DNA of 64,000 nt from assembly GCF_029168945.1 (NCBI RefSeq), contig NC_083610.1, forward strand, positions 77,057,580 to 77,121,579. Reading direction: 5' to 3'. Below, one piece after another: positions 22,104-33,095 of the stretch; position 1 is the first letter of the stretch, and each line of letters opens with the position of its first letter. The notes beneath the pieces are model-generated. The model did no database searches, was not told the DNA's origin, and was given only the letters and a program-made list of their open reading frames with translations. The translations under genes were made by a program, and so were the position numbers. Origin of the DNA: Cannabis sativa. Taxonomy: Eukaryota; Streptophyta; Magnoliopsida; Rosales; Cannabaceae.

Positions 22104-23589
22104 GATTGACTAATCTCAAAATATAGCCTTGCTAATTTCCAGGGTTAATTAAATATATAGAGAGAATATTGTTAATGGGCACTAATTGTGTCTAGCATGA
22201 CTTAGAGATGACACCTTATAATTGGTTAACTATATTTTAAAAATTATTTAATTAACTTTTATGAGATTTAATACTTAATTGCACTGTAATAATAATATAG
22301 TAGTAGAGAATATGCTTAATGCTAAGTACCAATGGTACCTCTCTAGCATTGATCATAGATATTAATTCATGGAAAACCATTATTGGGTAAAAATGAGTAA
22401 AGTAATAAAAGTTAGGAAATAGAGAGAAAGGTAAAAGAAGATATCTAGAGTAAATCACATGACTTGCAAGGTCGAAACAAACGTAACCAAACAAACTCAA
22501 CATAATAAAGTTAAGAATATAAGAGTATTAATATATAGTTATATATGTATATATATATATATATATATATTTGATTTGGCAGCCCTCACTTCGAAGCTCA
22601 TCTCAGCTCTTTTAATTTTCCTGCATGTGCTGATTAGATCTATGCGCACCAGTAGTAAATGACACGATATTCACAAGTAAAACTTATTATAGTGTGCCAA
22701 ATCATGTATTCCATATATAGTTAAAGGAGCTTTCGCTTCACGTACGTACGTGCTTTTTATCAGTAGTTTAGCAAAGCCAACTAAAAGAGAGACTTGAGTT
22801 GAGGTTTGATGTGTAATATTAGCTTTTGATCTCTACCATGTCATAGCTACAAGTCTTTATATTATTCTTCTTGAAAAGATGTCTTTAGTTGGCACAACCA
22901 GCTATATGTATAGGCTTTGATTGGCATCATACTCATTATTATTATTAACCACAACCAATAAAGTTTTGTTTTTGTTTTTGTTTTTGTTTTTTTTCTTTCA
23001 GGTTGCCGATTGAGAGTACTACGCGTGCAAATACAAGAAAAGAAAGAACGAAAGAAAGGAGGAAAAATAAAAGAAGACGTGGCAAGTCTTATCTATAGTA
23101 GTTGGGCGTGTTGTGACTTGTGATTTCAATCTCTCTATATATGTATATGCCTTAGCTGGCTACCTAGCTATGCCATATATCTATATCTCTCTACAGCTCT
23201 ATTATAGATTGATAGCTCGTTTGAAGAATAATTCCATCTGATAAAGTCCCCATTCTGAAATAATAAAAAAAAGATGCCTTAAAAGTTTTTCTTTTTTTGA
23301 TGAACATGTTCTTTTTAAAGTTGCCTTGAGATATAGATTGCTTTGCAAAGTGATTAATTAGCTTATAATCATTTGGGATATTAACAATATGTGTATATAG
23401 GGACTGGATTTGGTCCCGTTATGACAAAAACACAGATTGTTGTCCTGATTGTGCTATCGTCGTAGGATTAAAGTGCTCAACTAATCTAAAGATTAGGATT
23501 AAGTTTGGCGAGATACGTAGGAGTAGGATTGGGCATCCGATCGAATCTAATAATTTTCTTCTCATCCGATCCAATTCAATTATTAATTG
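22104..23589. other. Stretch without a recognised gene
   Basis: AT-rich, with (TA)n at 22547-22570, a TTTTTG repeat at 22965-22990 and A/G-rich sequence at 23030-23080. No coding signature. Confidence 0.45.
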
Positions 23590-23957
23590 CACTTTTAGAA
23601 AAATGGGCTATAGAGGTATTTTTTTGGAATCATACAATGTCAGTTTTAGCAAAATTCGCTATCGACGTTATTTCATACGACACCGTTAGAGGGAGAATTA
23701 ACCGATGGCATAAAACAACTCTATGTCTACAATTATTTCATAATAACCGAAGACATAGAGAAATTCTTGTTGAATATTCAACATAAATAGTATCTGTTAT
23801 TAGCTAATAACCGATGTCTTATAGTTAACATATTCAACACTGGTTTTTATATAAAACTTATTTTTTTTTTTAATTTTCTCATATTTATATTTTTTTTATT
23901 TTTATTAATTTATTTAAACTAAATGTTAATTTCATGTAACTAAAAATTAAACCAATT
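23590..23957. mobile_element. Probable end of the minus-strand CACTA transposon, cut off by the Copia insertion
   Basis: Starts CACTTTTAGAAAAATGGGCT, one plausible decay form of a CACTACAAGAAAAATGGGCT terminus. It holds three copies of an AACCGATG-like motif (AACCGATGGCATA, AACCGAAGACATAG, AACCGATGTCTTATAG), as expected for CACTA subterminal repeats. The Copia element begins at 23958. The CACTA coding remains resume just beyond its other end, 34225. Assignment is inference from position and motif. Confidence 0.4.
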
Positions 23958-25093
23958 TGTAAAGTCCTTTTTTGGCAAGTTAGGTGACAAAATAATTTTT
24001 CCTTTTTATGGTAAGATTGCTATGCATTCATTTTCGAAATCTTACCTCTTTTATTCGGTTATAAGTTGCCATTTTCCTTGTATGGAAAGTTGCACTTTCA
24101 GCTGAACTTTCCTTTGTTGAAAAACTTCTCAAAAGAGAAGGAATTCTCTTTTGGAAAGTTGTCTTTTTTAGGGAAACTTTGTTTATTGCCTTTTCCTTAT
24201 TGATTTCGATTGTATCTTGATACAATCAGAATATCTAATCTGTTTTTGGCAGGAATCAAACATTAAAAGAAGATCGGACCCGATTTTAGTAAGTTTCCGT
24301 TTACGGCGAATCCATTTGCGTCAGCATCCGAATCTGATGTAGCAGATCGTGTTTCTTTTGGAAAGTTTTTGTACAGCTGCTAATTCGAACTTGTGGTTGC
24401 CTCTTTGGTTTCTATGATCTATAAATAGAGCCTAGAGAGCAACCATTCGAATTACCTCTTCTATTATTCATTTTTTACATTTATCTTTTGAGAGAAGAGA
24501 GTGTTTCTTTGTTTTGTGAGAGCCTAGTTGTTCACCTAGGTTCTAGTTGTTCTATTTCTGTTCTTACTCTATCCTAGAGGTTGTGAAGAACTACTTGACT
24601 GAACAAGAGATTGGTCTTCGGGAGAAGACTTGATAAAGCCTTACTTCGGGAGGAAGTAAGCACTTGGTCTTCGGGAGAAGACTTGCTAAAGCCTTACTTC
24701 GGGAGGAAGTAAGCACTCACACTTCAAAGACGAAGGGAGTTCGGGCTTGAAGGTGTTTCAAGAAGTCAGATTCATAAAGTGGATTACAAAGGATTGCGGC
24801 AATACTTTAGAGGGAGTCTAAACTTGTTTAAGTCAATTGTCTTTGTAATTTTGATACTTTATTAATTGATTTCATTCTCTGGGCGTGGCCCCGTGGACTA
24901 GGAGTGTTCGTGAGAACAACGATACCACGTATAAATCTCTTGTGTCAAGTTATTTATTTTTACGCAAATATTTTATATTCTCGCCTTTTGTTCGGTTTTC
25001 TTTGTAAAGCGAGAATTACTTCTTCTGCGCAAACGCTTACGGCTTTTATATTTTCTTATATACAATCGACATTTGCAAAAACACGGTTTTTCA
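23958..25093 (+). repeat. 5' LTR of the Copia element
   Basis: 1136 bp, TGTAAAGTCC to CGGTTTTTCA. TATA box TATAAATAG at 24420-24428. It contains a 53-bp tandem duplication (24611-24663, 24664-24716) with TTCGGGAGAAGACTT and TTCGGGAGGAAGTAAG. It is identical by eye to the 3' LTR for most of its length; differences are a small group at about 24303-24310 and many changes after about 24915. Confidence 0.95.
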
Positions 25094-25095
25094 AT

Positions 25096-25110
25096 TGGTA
25101 TCGAAGCGGG
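25096..25110 (+). other. Primer-binding site
   Basis: TGGTATCGAAGCGGG lies 2 bp after the LTR end. It resembles the TGGTATCAGAGC site used by many plant Copia elements to bind initiator tRNA-Met, with a GA/AG change in the core. Confidence 0.75.
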
Positions 25111-25151
25111 ACACTAAACTCTTAGTGTGGTCCTATAACGATTTTGTTAGA

Positions 25152-26158
25152 ATGTCATTTTTTGCGAAGGAAGTTCTATTTCTAGACCACCATTGCTTAA
25201 TGACTCTAACTATCCTTACTGGAAAGTTAGAATGAGAGCCTTCATCAAATCTCAAGATGAGAAGGCGTGGAGAATGGTTCTATCAGGTTGGTCTCCTCCA
25301 GTTGAGACAGATTCTTCAGGTAATACTATTATAAAATCTGAACTGGAATGGTCTATTGAAGATGATAAACTATCTGCCTACAATAGCAAAGCCTTGCATG
25401 CTATTTTTAATGGTGTAGGTGAGGGTTACATTAAACTTATATCATCTTGTGTTTCTGCTAAGGAAGCTTGGGAGATTCTTCAAACTCGGTTGAAGGAACT
25501 TCGATGTGAAAAGATCTAGATTTATCATGCTTCAAACTAAATTTGATGAGCTTAGAATGTACGATAATGAAACTTTAATGAATTCTATGAAAAATTATAC
25601 GACATTGCTAATGAATATTTTGCTCTTGGAGAAAAGCTTGATGACTCGGTTCTTGTGAGAAAAATTGTTAGAGTTCTTCCAGAAAGGTTTGATACGAAAC
25701 TTTTGGCAATGGAGGAAGCTAAAGATTTTAGCACTATGAAAGTGGAAGAATTGATGGGTTCCTTACGTACTTTTGAATTAAATCAACAGATTAAACAAAA
25801 GGACAAACCCAAATCCATTCTTGATAAAGGTAAAAGTATTGCTTTGAAAGTTGCTAATAATGAAAATTCTGATAGTGAATGTGATGATGAGATTGCTTTA
25901 TTAACTAAGAATTTTCAGAAATATATGAAAAAGATGGGAAATAAGAAGAATATTTCGAAAGGTTCAAAAGGTAATGCTTTCATTAAACCATCTGTCTCTA
26001 ACAAAAAGGGAATTCAGTGCAGGGAATGTGAAGGTTTTGGGCATATTCAATCTGAGTGTGCAAACACTTTGAAAAAGAATAAGAAAAGTTTCAATGTCAC
26101 TTGGAGTGATGATGAAACCGAAAGTGATGAAGATATTATCTTGAAAATGTTGCCCTAA
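25152..26158 (+). pseudogene. Copia gag, N-terminal part, frameshifted
   Basis: ATG 25152 opens MSFFAKE, then the frame is lost; the remainder continues in the next frame from about 25170 (LLNDSNYPYWKVRMRAFIK), the standard Copia gag start. It breaks again at about 25500 and 25590; after 25655 it is open to TAA 26156-26158. Features: conserved W near the start, IALLTKNFQKY typical of Sirevirus gag, and a CCHC zinc knuckle (CRECEGFGHIQSEC, about 26018-26059). gag packages RNA into cytoplasmic particles. Each break looks like a 1-base loss, several beside short runs of the same base. Confidence 0.9.
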
Positions 26159-26212
26159 CCTCTCGTTATGACTAATGTGTTGTGTGATTCACGAATTGAA
26201 AGATAGATTGGT

Positions 26213-28324
26213 ATGTTTGAACAATACCACCAAACAAGAGGAATCGATTCGGATGAGTCCGAAATCCGTGAAGAATCTCTTCTTGAATCATACAAAGTCA
26301 TGTATGAAAAATGGATTCGAGTTGCTTCTGAAAATAGAGAGTTGAATAAATTGAATAAAAAATTGTCTCATCAGATTGAAATGTGTGAGTTGAAAATAAA
26401 AGAATATGAGACAAGTGTTTGTGATAAAGATGAAAAAATCTCTCTATTGAAGAAGGAACTTGAAAACTTTAAGAAAAATGTTCAAATGCTTAATCCTGGA
26501 TCTTCTATTTTTGAAAAAGCTCAGAATGCAGGTCAGAGAGGCTTTGCAGGCCTTGGTTCTAATGGAATGGAAAGTTCTGGAGTCACGAAGTTTGTAAAAT
26601 CTAGTGTTCCAACGAATCACCATGAGGCTACAAACTCTGCTGTAACAGTTTCACAACTCCGTGGCGTATACGACTTCGATGCTGTAAAATCTCCAGGATT
26701 TTCGAAAAGGGTAAGATCTCAGGTAAAAAGATTTGTTCCCATTTGTCATTTTTGTGGTAGAAAAGGACATATCAGACCTAAATGTTTCACATTGAACAAC
26801 CTGTTTAAAACATATTATTTTGATAATTTGAAAAAATCTCAAAAGAAACATAAAGGTTTGAAACAAATATGGGTGAAAAAAAAGTGTCTAGCTGGTTTTT
26901 CTGATAAAACTGTTGCATCTCAAATGTGGTATTTTGACAGTGGTTGCTCTAGACATATGACAGGTGACAAGGATTTTTTAATGAATATTAAACCAATGCA
27001 ATGTGGTGAGGTCACGTTTGGTAATGGCTTAGCTGGTAAAGTTGTTGGTATGGGAACTCTAAATTTTGAAGGGCTACCTAGACTAAAAAATGTGATGTTA
27101 GTTGAAGGACTAAGGGCTAATTTACTTAGCATTAGTCAAATTTGTGACCAAGGGTATACTGTTTCATTTGATAGTGATCATTGCTATGTTCTTAATGATG
27201 ATAATGAATGTATCTTGCAAGGATTTCGATCCAATGATAACTGTTACACTCTAACCCCTGTGTTTACTTGTCATTCAGCTATCAACAACACCACAGATTT
27301 GTGGCATGCCAAGCTTGGGCATATTAATTATAAAAACCTGAAAAAATTGTCAAATGCAGGTATTGTTCGAGGACTTCCCAAGCTTGGTAAAGAAAGTGTT
27401 GGTAAGTGTGAACCGTGTCAACTTGGAAAGCAATTAAAAATCACTCACAAGCCTGTGTTTGATATCAATACCTCAAAGGTATTGGAGTTGCTTCACATGG
27501 ATCTTATGGGTCCAATCCAAGTTGAAAGTTTGAATGGTAAACGATATATCTTTGTGTGTGTTGATGATTTCTCTCGTTTTACTTGGGTAGATTTCTTAAG
27601 AGAAAAATCTGACACTTTTGATGCCTTTAAATCTCTTTGTCTGAGATTAAGAGTTGAGAAAGGTTGTAATATTGGGAAAATTGTTCGAATTCGAAGTGAT
27701 CATGGTAAGGAATTTGAAAATTCTGTGTATGATGATTTTTGCAAGTCTACAGGTATAACTCATGAATTTTCAGCTCCCAAAACTCCTCAACAAAATGGAG
27801 TTGTTGAGAGGAAGAATCGAACTTTGCAGGAAATGGCAAGAGTGATGTTAAATAGCAAGAAGTTGACTAAGCGATTATGGGCTGAAGCTATTAACACAGC
27901 TTGCTACATAATAAACAGAGTGTTTATTCGTCCAGGTACCTCAAAAACATCTTATGAAATCTGGAAAGGTAAGCGCCCCAATGTAAGTCATTTTCATGTT
28001 TTTGGATGTGTGTGTTATGTTTATAGAGATCGTGAGCATATTGGTAAATTTGATGCTAAAAGTGATGTTGGTGTGTTTATTGGATATTCCTTAAACAGTA
28101 GAGCTTATCGTGTTTATAACATGAGAACTCAAACTGTTTTGGAATCAGCTAATGTGGTTGTTGATGATTTTAGAGATTTTTCAGATTTTTCCACAGAAGC
28201 CAAGATAGATAGTCTCATGGATACTCCTCCAAAAGTTGTAACAGCAGATCCTGATGCAGCAGAACCCATTGCTGATGCTGCAAATGACGAATCCGTCGTC
28301 GCAACCGAAACCGGAGAACCGTAA
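26213..28324 (+). pseudogene. Copia gag C-terminus, protease and integrase
   Basis: 703 codons. Residues about 20-90 form a Lys/Glu-rich coiled coil. A second CCHC knuckle (CHFCGRKGHIRPKC) is at about 178-191. Protease active site DSGCSRHMTG starts at residue 242. The gag-pre-integrase zinc domain follows (LWHAKLGH, CEPCQLGK). The integrase core has its acidic residues in HMDLMG, RSDHGKEFEN and QQNGVVERKN, then the C-terminal FIGYSLNSRAYRVYN. The frame matches that of 25655-26158 but is separated by TAA and TAG. It ends at TAA 28322-28324, after which the same frame continues. So this is one polyprotein cut by point changes. Confidence 0.93.
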
Positions 28325-30020
28325 TCGCCTATCTTGACTCATCCAAACATCATCACTGACTCTATTCAGAAAGAACCAAGCACCAGAGTCAAACTGAATC
28401 ATCCAAAAGATCTCATTCTTGGAAATCCTGAAGAAAGCATGGTAACTCGCAGAAGGTATATTAATTTAATCAGCTTTCTTTGCTTTGTTTCTCAATATGA
28501 ACCGAAAAATGTGAAGGAAGCCATGACCTTTGAGGAATGGCTCAATGCAATGCAAGAGGAACTCAACCAATTTGTTCGCAACAAGGTATGGATTTTGGTC
28601 CGAAGACCAAAAGGTATAAATGTTATTGGAACAAAGTGGTTGTTTAAAAATAAAAGCGATGAGTTCGGTACAATTGTGAGAAACAAGGCTCGTTTGGTGG
28701 CACAAGGGTACACTCAGGTAGAAGGTATTGATTTTGATGAAACTTTTGCTCCTGTTGCAAGATTAGAATCAATTCGTTTACTTTTATGTATTGCTTGTAT
28801 TCTCAATATTAAACTGTTTCAAATGGATGTGAAATCTGCCTTCCTAAATGGTATTTTGAATGAGGAAGTTTATGTTGAGCAACCAAAAGGATTCGAAGAT
28901 CCTCAATTTCCAGACCATGTATACAAACTTGAAAAAGCTTTGTATGGTCTGAAACAAGCTCCTCGAGCTTGGTATGAAAGGTTGACTCAATTTTTACTTT
29001 CTCATGGCTATCACAGAGGTAGTGTGGATAAAACTCTTTTCATCAAACATATAAAATCTGATTTTATCATTGCTCAAATTTATGTTGATGATATAGTTTT
29101 TGGTTCTACATCTAACCATGAAGTGCAGGTATTTGTTGATCAAATGAAAAGTGAATTTGAAATGAGCATGGTTGGTGAGCTTAATTTCTTTCTGGGTCTT
29201 CAAGTGAGACAAATGGAAGGAGGTACATTTGTATCTCAAAGCAAGTATGCTAAGAACCTTGTCAAGAAATTTGGCCTTGAATCGGCTAAGCAGGTAAGTA
29301 CTCCTATGAGCACCACTCTGAAATTAACAAAAGATGAGAATGGAGTAAAGGTAGACACTACACTCTATCGTAGCATGATTGGAAGTCTCTTGTATTTAAC
29401 TGCTAGTCGTCCTGATATATGTTACAGTGTAGGAGTGTGTGCTAGATATCAAAGTAATCCTATGGAATCTCATGTATCAGCTGTAAAAAGGATTATTAGA
29501 TATGTCAATAGCACTCCTGATTATGGAATTTGGTACTCGAAAGATACCAATTCAAATCTTGCTTGTTTTAGTGATGCAGATTGGGCAGGAAATGCTGATG
29601 ATCGAAAGAGCACAAGTGGAGGGTGCTTCTTTCTTGGGAATAACCTAGTATCTTGGCATAGCAAGAAACAGAATTCCATCTCCTTATCCATCGCCGAAGC
29701 CGAGTACATAGGCTGGCGATTGTTGCACTCAACTATTGTGGTTGAAACAAATGTTGATTGATTATGGGTTTGATTTGGGTGTTTTGACTATTTTTTGTGA
29801 CAATACTAGTGCCATAAATATTTCCAAAAATCCTGTTCAACACTCTAGAACAAAGCACATTGATATAAGACACCACTTTATTAGGGAACTTGTTGAAAAT
29901 AAATCATTGCAATTAGAATATGTTGATACTGAAAAACAATTAGCTGATATTTTCACAAAGGCCCTAGATGCAAGTCGCTTTGACTCCCTCAGAAAGTCTT
30001 TGGGAGTTTGTATTGTTTAA
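28325..30020 (+). pseudogene. Copia reverse transcriptase and RNase H
   Basis: Continues the integrase frame after one stop. RT has the KARLVAQGYTQ, DVKSAFLNG, LYGLKQAPRAW and YVDDIVFG motifs, the last starting at 29081, so both catalytic aspartates are intact. RNase H follows (SDADWAG, KSTSGG, SIAEAEYI). At about 29711 a +1 or -2 shift moves the rest (QMLIDYGFDLG, CDNTSAINISKNP, HIDIRHHFIRE, EKQLADIFTKAL) to another frame, ending at 30020. RT makes element cDNA inside particles. The frameshift lies just after the AEAEY glutamate, so RNase H would be truncated. Confidence 0.93.
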
Positions 30021-31201
30021 TTTTATCTGCTCATCATTCGTGTACAATAGTGTTGTGTGATTCTTCTCTAGCTCTAAATCTTCTATCATTGTTTTTGACA
30101 AATCATGTTTATGCTTTTGGAATATAATTAGTTAGGATCTCTGTCTGATCATACTTTGTGATGTTGTGTTAAAAGATTCATGTTACTCTTTATTTGTGTC
30201 TGGGATTAAATAATGTTCTTATACAGAGTTGAGCAATTTTTGTTTCATGCTTGTCAGGCCCCTTGCTGGAATAGAGCTACCCATACTGAAGTGTGAAAGC
30301 CATCTGATGAGTAAGCTGGAACATTGTAATTAGCAACTATGATGAGGATGCACTACCATAGAAAAGGGCTACCTTCAGTATGGTGTGAAAGCATCCAGTT
30401 GCGGGATCAATTTGAAAAAAGGCGAAAATGAAAAATCATGCCAAGGACAATGATCCTATTTTCACTGCACACACTTATGTCTGACAAGTGTGTTCAACTC
30501 TGTAAGTCTCCTCTACTAAAATTAAATTAATAATCTTGGTTCACAATTCTCAGTAGCATGCATATCTTTTTCCTCAACATCAATTAAGTATGATCATCTC
30601 ATGAGATTCTAATTAGCTATTTTCCTTGAAAGCATAACATGTAATCTACTTTGTCAATTGTCAATGATATTTGATTTCTCTGCTTGATTCGAATCACATA
30701 TACTCACTGTACACATTATGTTTTTAGTTTTGGTTTTATGTTAAAAATAAAAAAAATAAATAATAAATAAAAAAAAAAGAGGGAGGCGTGTGACTTGCTT
30801 CATGGGTCAAGGAAAATCTTGTGCATAAATGGTAAGTATCAACATTCATTCTTTCTTTGATTTATTATGATATTTTTCCAAGTAAAGATTAATCTTTATA
30901 TGGTAATGTGTCTTTATTCTTGAAAGATTGCTTTATTTTTGGAAAAATTTGTTGGCATTTCGAGTTTCCTTTTATTTTTTTTTAAAAAAAAAAAAAGGTG
31001 AAAGGAGTTGAGAAGTGGGCGGTTTCCTCTTTTGGTTCATGGGCTGGCGGTTTCCTTTTGAATTTTCAAAATTGGTTTCCTTTTTCTTGGTTTGATTCCA
31101 AGGTTATATAAACCAAATTTTGTCACTTATTTCACCACCTACCCGAACCCCCTCTCTTGTTTCTCTGTCAAACACTATTCATCTTCTCTTTCAGTTTCAA
31201 A
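30021..31201 (+). other. Noncoding spacer between pol and the extra ORF
   Basis: About 1.2 kb without a long frame. It holds an inverted pair CCATACTGAAG (30281-30291) and CTTCAGTATGG (30373-30383), each followed closely by GTGTGAAAGC or part of it, and a purine tract at about 30769-30786. A TATA box lies at its 3' end. Confidence 0.7.
31105..31112 (+). promoter_or_regulatory. TATA box and possible splice acceptor before the extra ORF
   Basis: TATATAAA lies 90 bp before ATG 31202. Between them TCTTCTCTTTCAG ends at 31194, a good plant 3' splice site. Either an internal promoter or splicing of the full transcript could express the downstream ORF. Confidence 0.4.
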
Positions 31202-32764
31202 ATGGTGAGAACCAAGAATCTAGGGCACTCTAAAAAATTAGAAGAAACCGTTCCAACTCCTTCTAGTGCACCCCCTGCTGCCTCAGTTCCTCCTCCTGCT
31301 GTTGCAAAGTCTGGAGATTCATCGCTTCCCCAGCGTGAATCTCAAGCCGTGAAGTCAAAACGTCCACCCAAGCAAGTTGCTCGCAAATCTGTAAGGCCCT
31401 ATCGCACCTGGACTTCCTCGTCTGAATCCTCGAAGGAATCTCCTCCTCCATTGGTTGTTCCTCCTCCTGCTGCATCAATGGCTGGCACCACTCCAACAGG
31501 CCCTTCCACTCGAACTCGAGCCCAGCAAGCCTCGGCTGAGAAAGAACTTCAAGCCTCTCAATCTCGAGAGAAGACTGCTCCTCCAGCCAAGAAGAAACTC
31601 AAGACGAATCCTCCCTCGGCTTCCTCGAGTTCCAGTTCAGAAGAAGAGGATCCAATGGAAGTCTCTTCAGACAAATCAGTATCTCTGCATACTGAGAAGG
31701 ACAGTGAAGACACAGAACTCGAGCCAGAGCCTCCTCGTTCAAAAACTGCTTCTGCAGCAAAGGCCTCTGCTGCTGCCAAAGGCAAGCAGCCCATGAAAGA
31801 TCCTCCATCTGGTAATATCCCTTCCTCTATCTCTGGCTGTCCAACTTTTTACTATCGAGACAATGAGCGTGACTGGAATCTTTATGCAACTCGTAAGTTT
31901 GAAAGTGAGAGGAATTATGATTTGCATGCCCATCGTGTATATGGTATTGTGAAGTTCATTCAATTTCATCAATGGGAACACACTCTTACTGGTTTTATTG
32001 GATTCATTGCTAACATTGTTAAAGAGTTTTATGCTAATCTTACTGATGATTTCCTTGATGAGAACTCTAGACTGTATAGAAGAGTGTATGTTAGAGGTCA
32101 CTGGTTCTCATTTTCTGAAAAGGACATTGCTCAGGCTCTGCAATTGCCTGAGAATGTCTCCAATGCTGTGATGTCCATGGATCGTGACTTGATGCACTCT
32201 GAACTCACTGGAGCTCGTTCAGAATTGAAACCAGGGGAGAGTCTTCGAATTACTCACCTCACTTTTGCTCATGCTTCCCTTATGCGGTTTGCACTAAGCA
32301 ATTGGGTTCCAAATTCGAACAAGACCGTGGTGTCTCAAGAAGTGGCTACACTCCTATACCGCATCACCTCTGGAACTTCCATTGATCTAGCCTCTCATAT
32401 TCTCAACCAGATTGTCTCCTTTCGAAGAGGTAAAAAGCCAACCTTCAAACTTGTATTTCCAAATCTCATCTATAAGGTTTTATCTTCCCAGAAGAATGTG
32501 GCCCAAGAACATGAAACTCTTGAGCCTCCCATCACTGGTCCCACATTCCAACCTTCTGAATACTTTGATGGTGGGTTCCAAAAACGGCCAAAGGCTGGTG
32601 CTGCTGCTGCTTCTGCTGGTGCAAGTTCAGGCTCTGCTGCTGCAGAGCTCCTGGAAGTCAAGTCTGAACTTCAGAATGTGTACACTCGTCTTGAAGCAAT
32701 GGCTGATGTCCAGCTTGACATGTCCAGGCAACTGACCACCTTGATTAAACTCTCCAAAAATTAA
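31202..32764 (+). CDS. Extra ORF of the Copia element, plant transposon-protein-like
   Basis: 520 codons from ATG 31202 (context AAAATGG) to TAA; an upstream in-frame TTG would add 15 codons but ATG is preferred. Residues about 1-205 are Ser/Pro/Ala/Lys-rich and acidic (SSSSSSEEEDPMEVSS) and probably disordered. About 210-460 is a folded, conserved-looking region (FYYRDNERDWNLYATRKF, YRRVYVRGHWFSFSEKDI) resembling the 'putative plant transposon protein' domain. The C-terminus has an Ala/Gly/Ser linker and a short coiled coil (ELLEVKSELQNVYTRLEAMA). It sits where Sireviruses place their env-like ORF, but I see no signal peptide or membrane segment. Function unknown; it may be a nucleic-acid or chromatin-binding accessory. 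It is the only intact long ORF of the element. Confidence 0.8.
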   Translation: MVRTKNLGHSKKLEETVPTPSSAPPAASVPPPAVAKSGDSSLPQRESQAVKSKRPPKQVARKSVRPYRTWTSSSESSKESPPPLVVPPPAASMAGTTPTGPSTRTRAQQASAEKELQASQSREKTAPPAKKKLKTNPPSASSSSSSEEEDPMEVSSDKSVSLHTEKDSEDTELEPEPPRSKTASAAKASAAAKGKQPMKDPPSGNIPSSISGCPTFYYRDNERDWNLYATRKFESERNYDLHAHRVYGIVKFIQFHQWEHTLTGFIGFIANIVKEFYANLTDDFLDENSRLYRRVYVRGHWFSFSEKDIAQALQLPENVSNAVMSMDRDLMHSELTGARSELKPGESLRITHLTFAHASLMRFALSNWVPNSNKTVVSQEVATLLYRITSGTSIDLASHILNQIVSFRRGKKPTFKLVFPNLIYKVLSSQKNVAQEHETLEPPITGPTFQPSEYFDGGFQKRPKAGAAAASAGASSGSAAAELLEVKSELQNVYTRLEAMADVQLDMSRQLTTLIKLSKN

Positions 32765-32839
32765 AGTGTTTAGTTTGTTTCTTTTTACTTAAACTTTGGT
32801 CTATTTTTGTTCTTTGTTTACTTTGGCACTCCGATAAAC

Positions 32840-33095
32840 AAAAAGGGGGAGAGATATTTATTTTTTGATTTGTTGCCCAACTCTGGACCCTCTTTTTCAG
32901 GGGGAGTTGTGGTTTGTTAGTACTTGTGAACTTAATGTTTCTTTTTATTTAAAGTTAGCATGTTCTTTGTTTTTATTGTGATATTCGATTGTGTTGCTCA
33001 GGGGGAGTAGTATTTTTTTGCTCTTGCTAACTTTGCATTGCAGGTACTTTATGGAAAAAATTATTTTGTTCATCTAAAGTGCCAAAGGGGGAGAT
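32840..33095 (+). promoter_or_regulatory. Four purine tracts, the last being the 3' polypurine tract
   Basis: G-rich purine tracts: AAAAAGGGGGAGAGA (32840-32854), AGGGGGAG (about 32899-32906), AGGGGGAG (33000-33007) and AAAGGGGGAGA (33084-33094), the last one base before the 3' LTR. Repeated polypurine tracts upstream of the LTR are a known Sirevirus signature; the last primes plus-strand DNA. Confidence 0.85.

Noticed and set aside
23505..23786. 93-codon plus-strand ORF
   Set aside because: Its sequence overlaps CACTA-like subterminal repeats and shows no domain.
24028..24225. 65-codon minus-strand ORF in the Copia LTR, identical at 33166-33363
   Set aside because: It is repeated only because the LTRs are repeated; it lies upstream of the TATA box on the opposite strand and has no domain.
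31455..32735. Alternative-frame ORFs within the extra Copia ORF
   Set aside because: They are Leu/Gln- or Ser-rich shadow frames of the 520-codon ORF.
31202..32764. Envelope glycoprotein
   Set aside because: The position fits an env-like ORF, but there is no signal peptide, transmembrane segment or Cys pattern; the sequence is hydrophilic and nuclear-protein-like.
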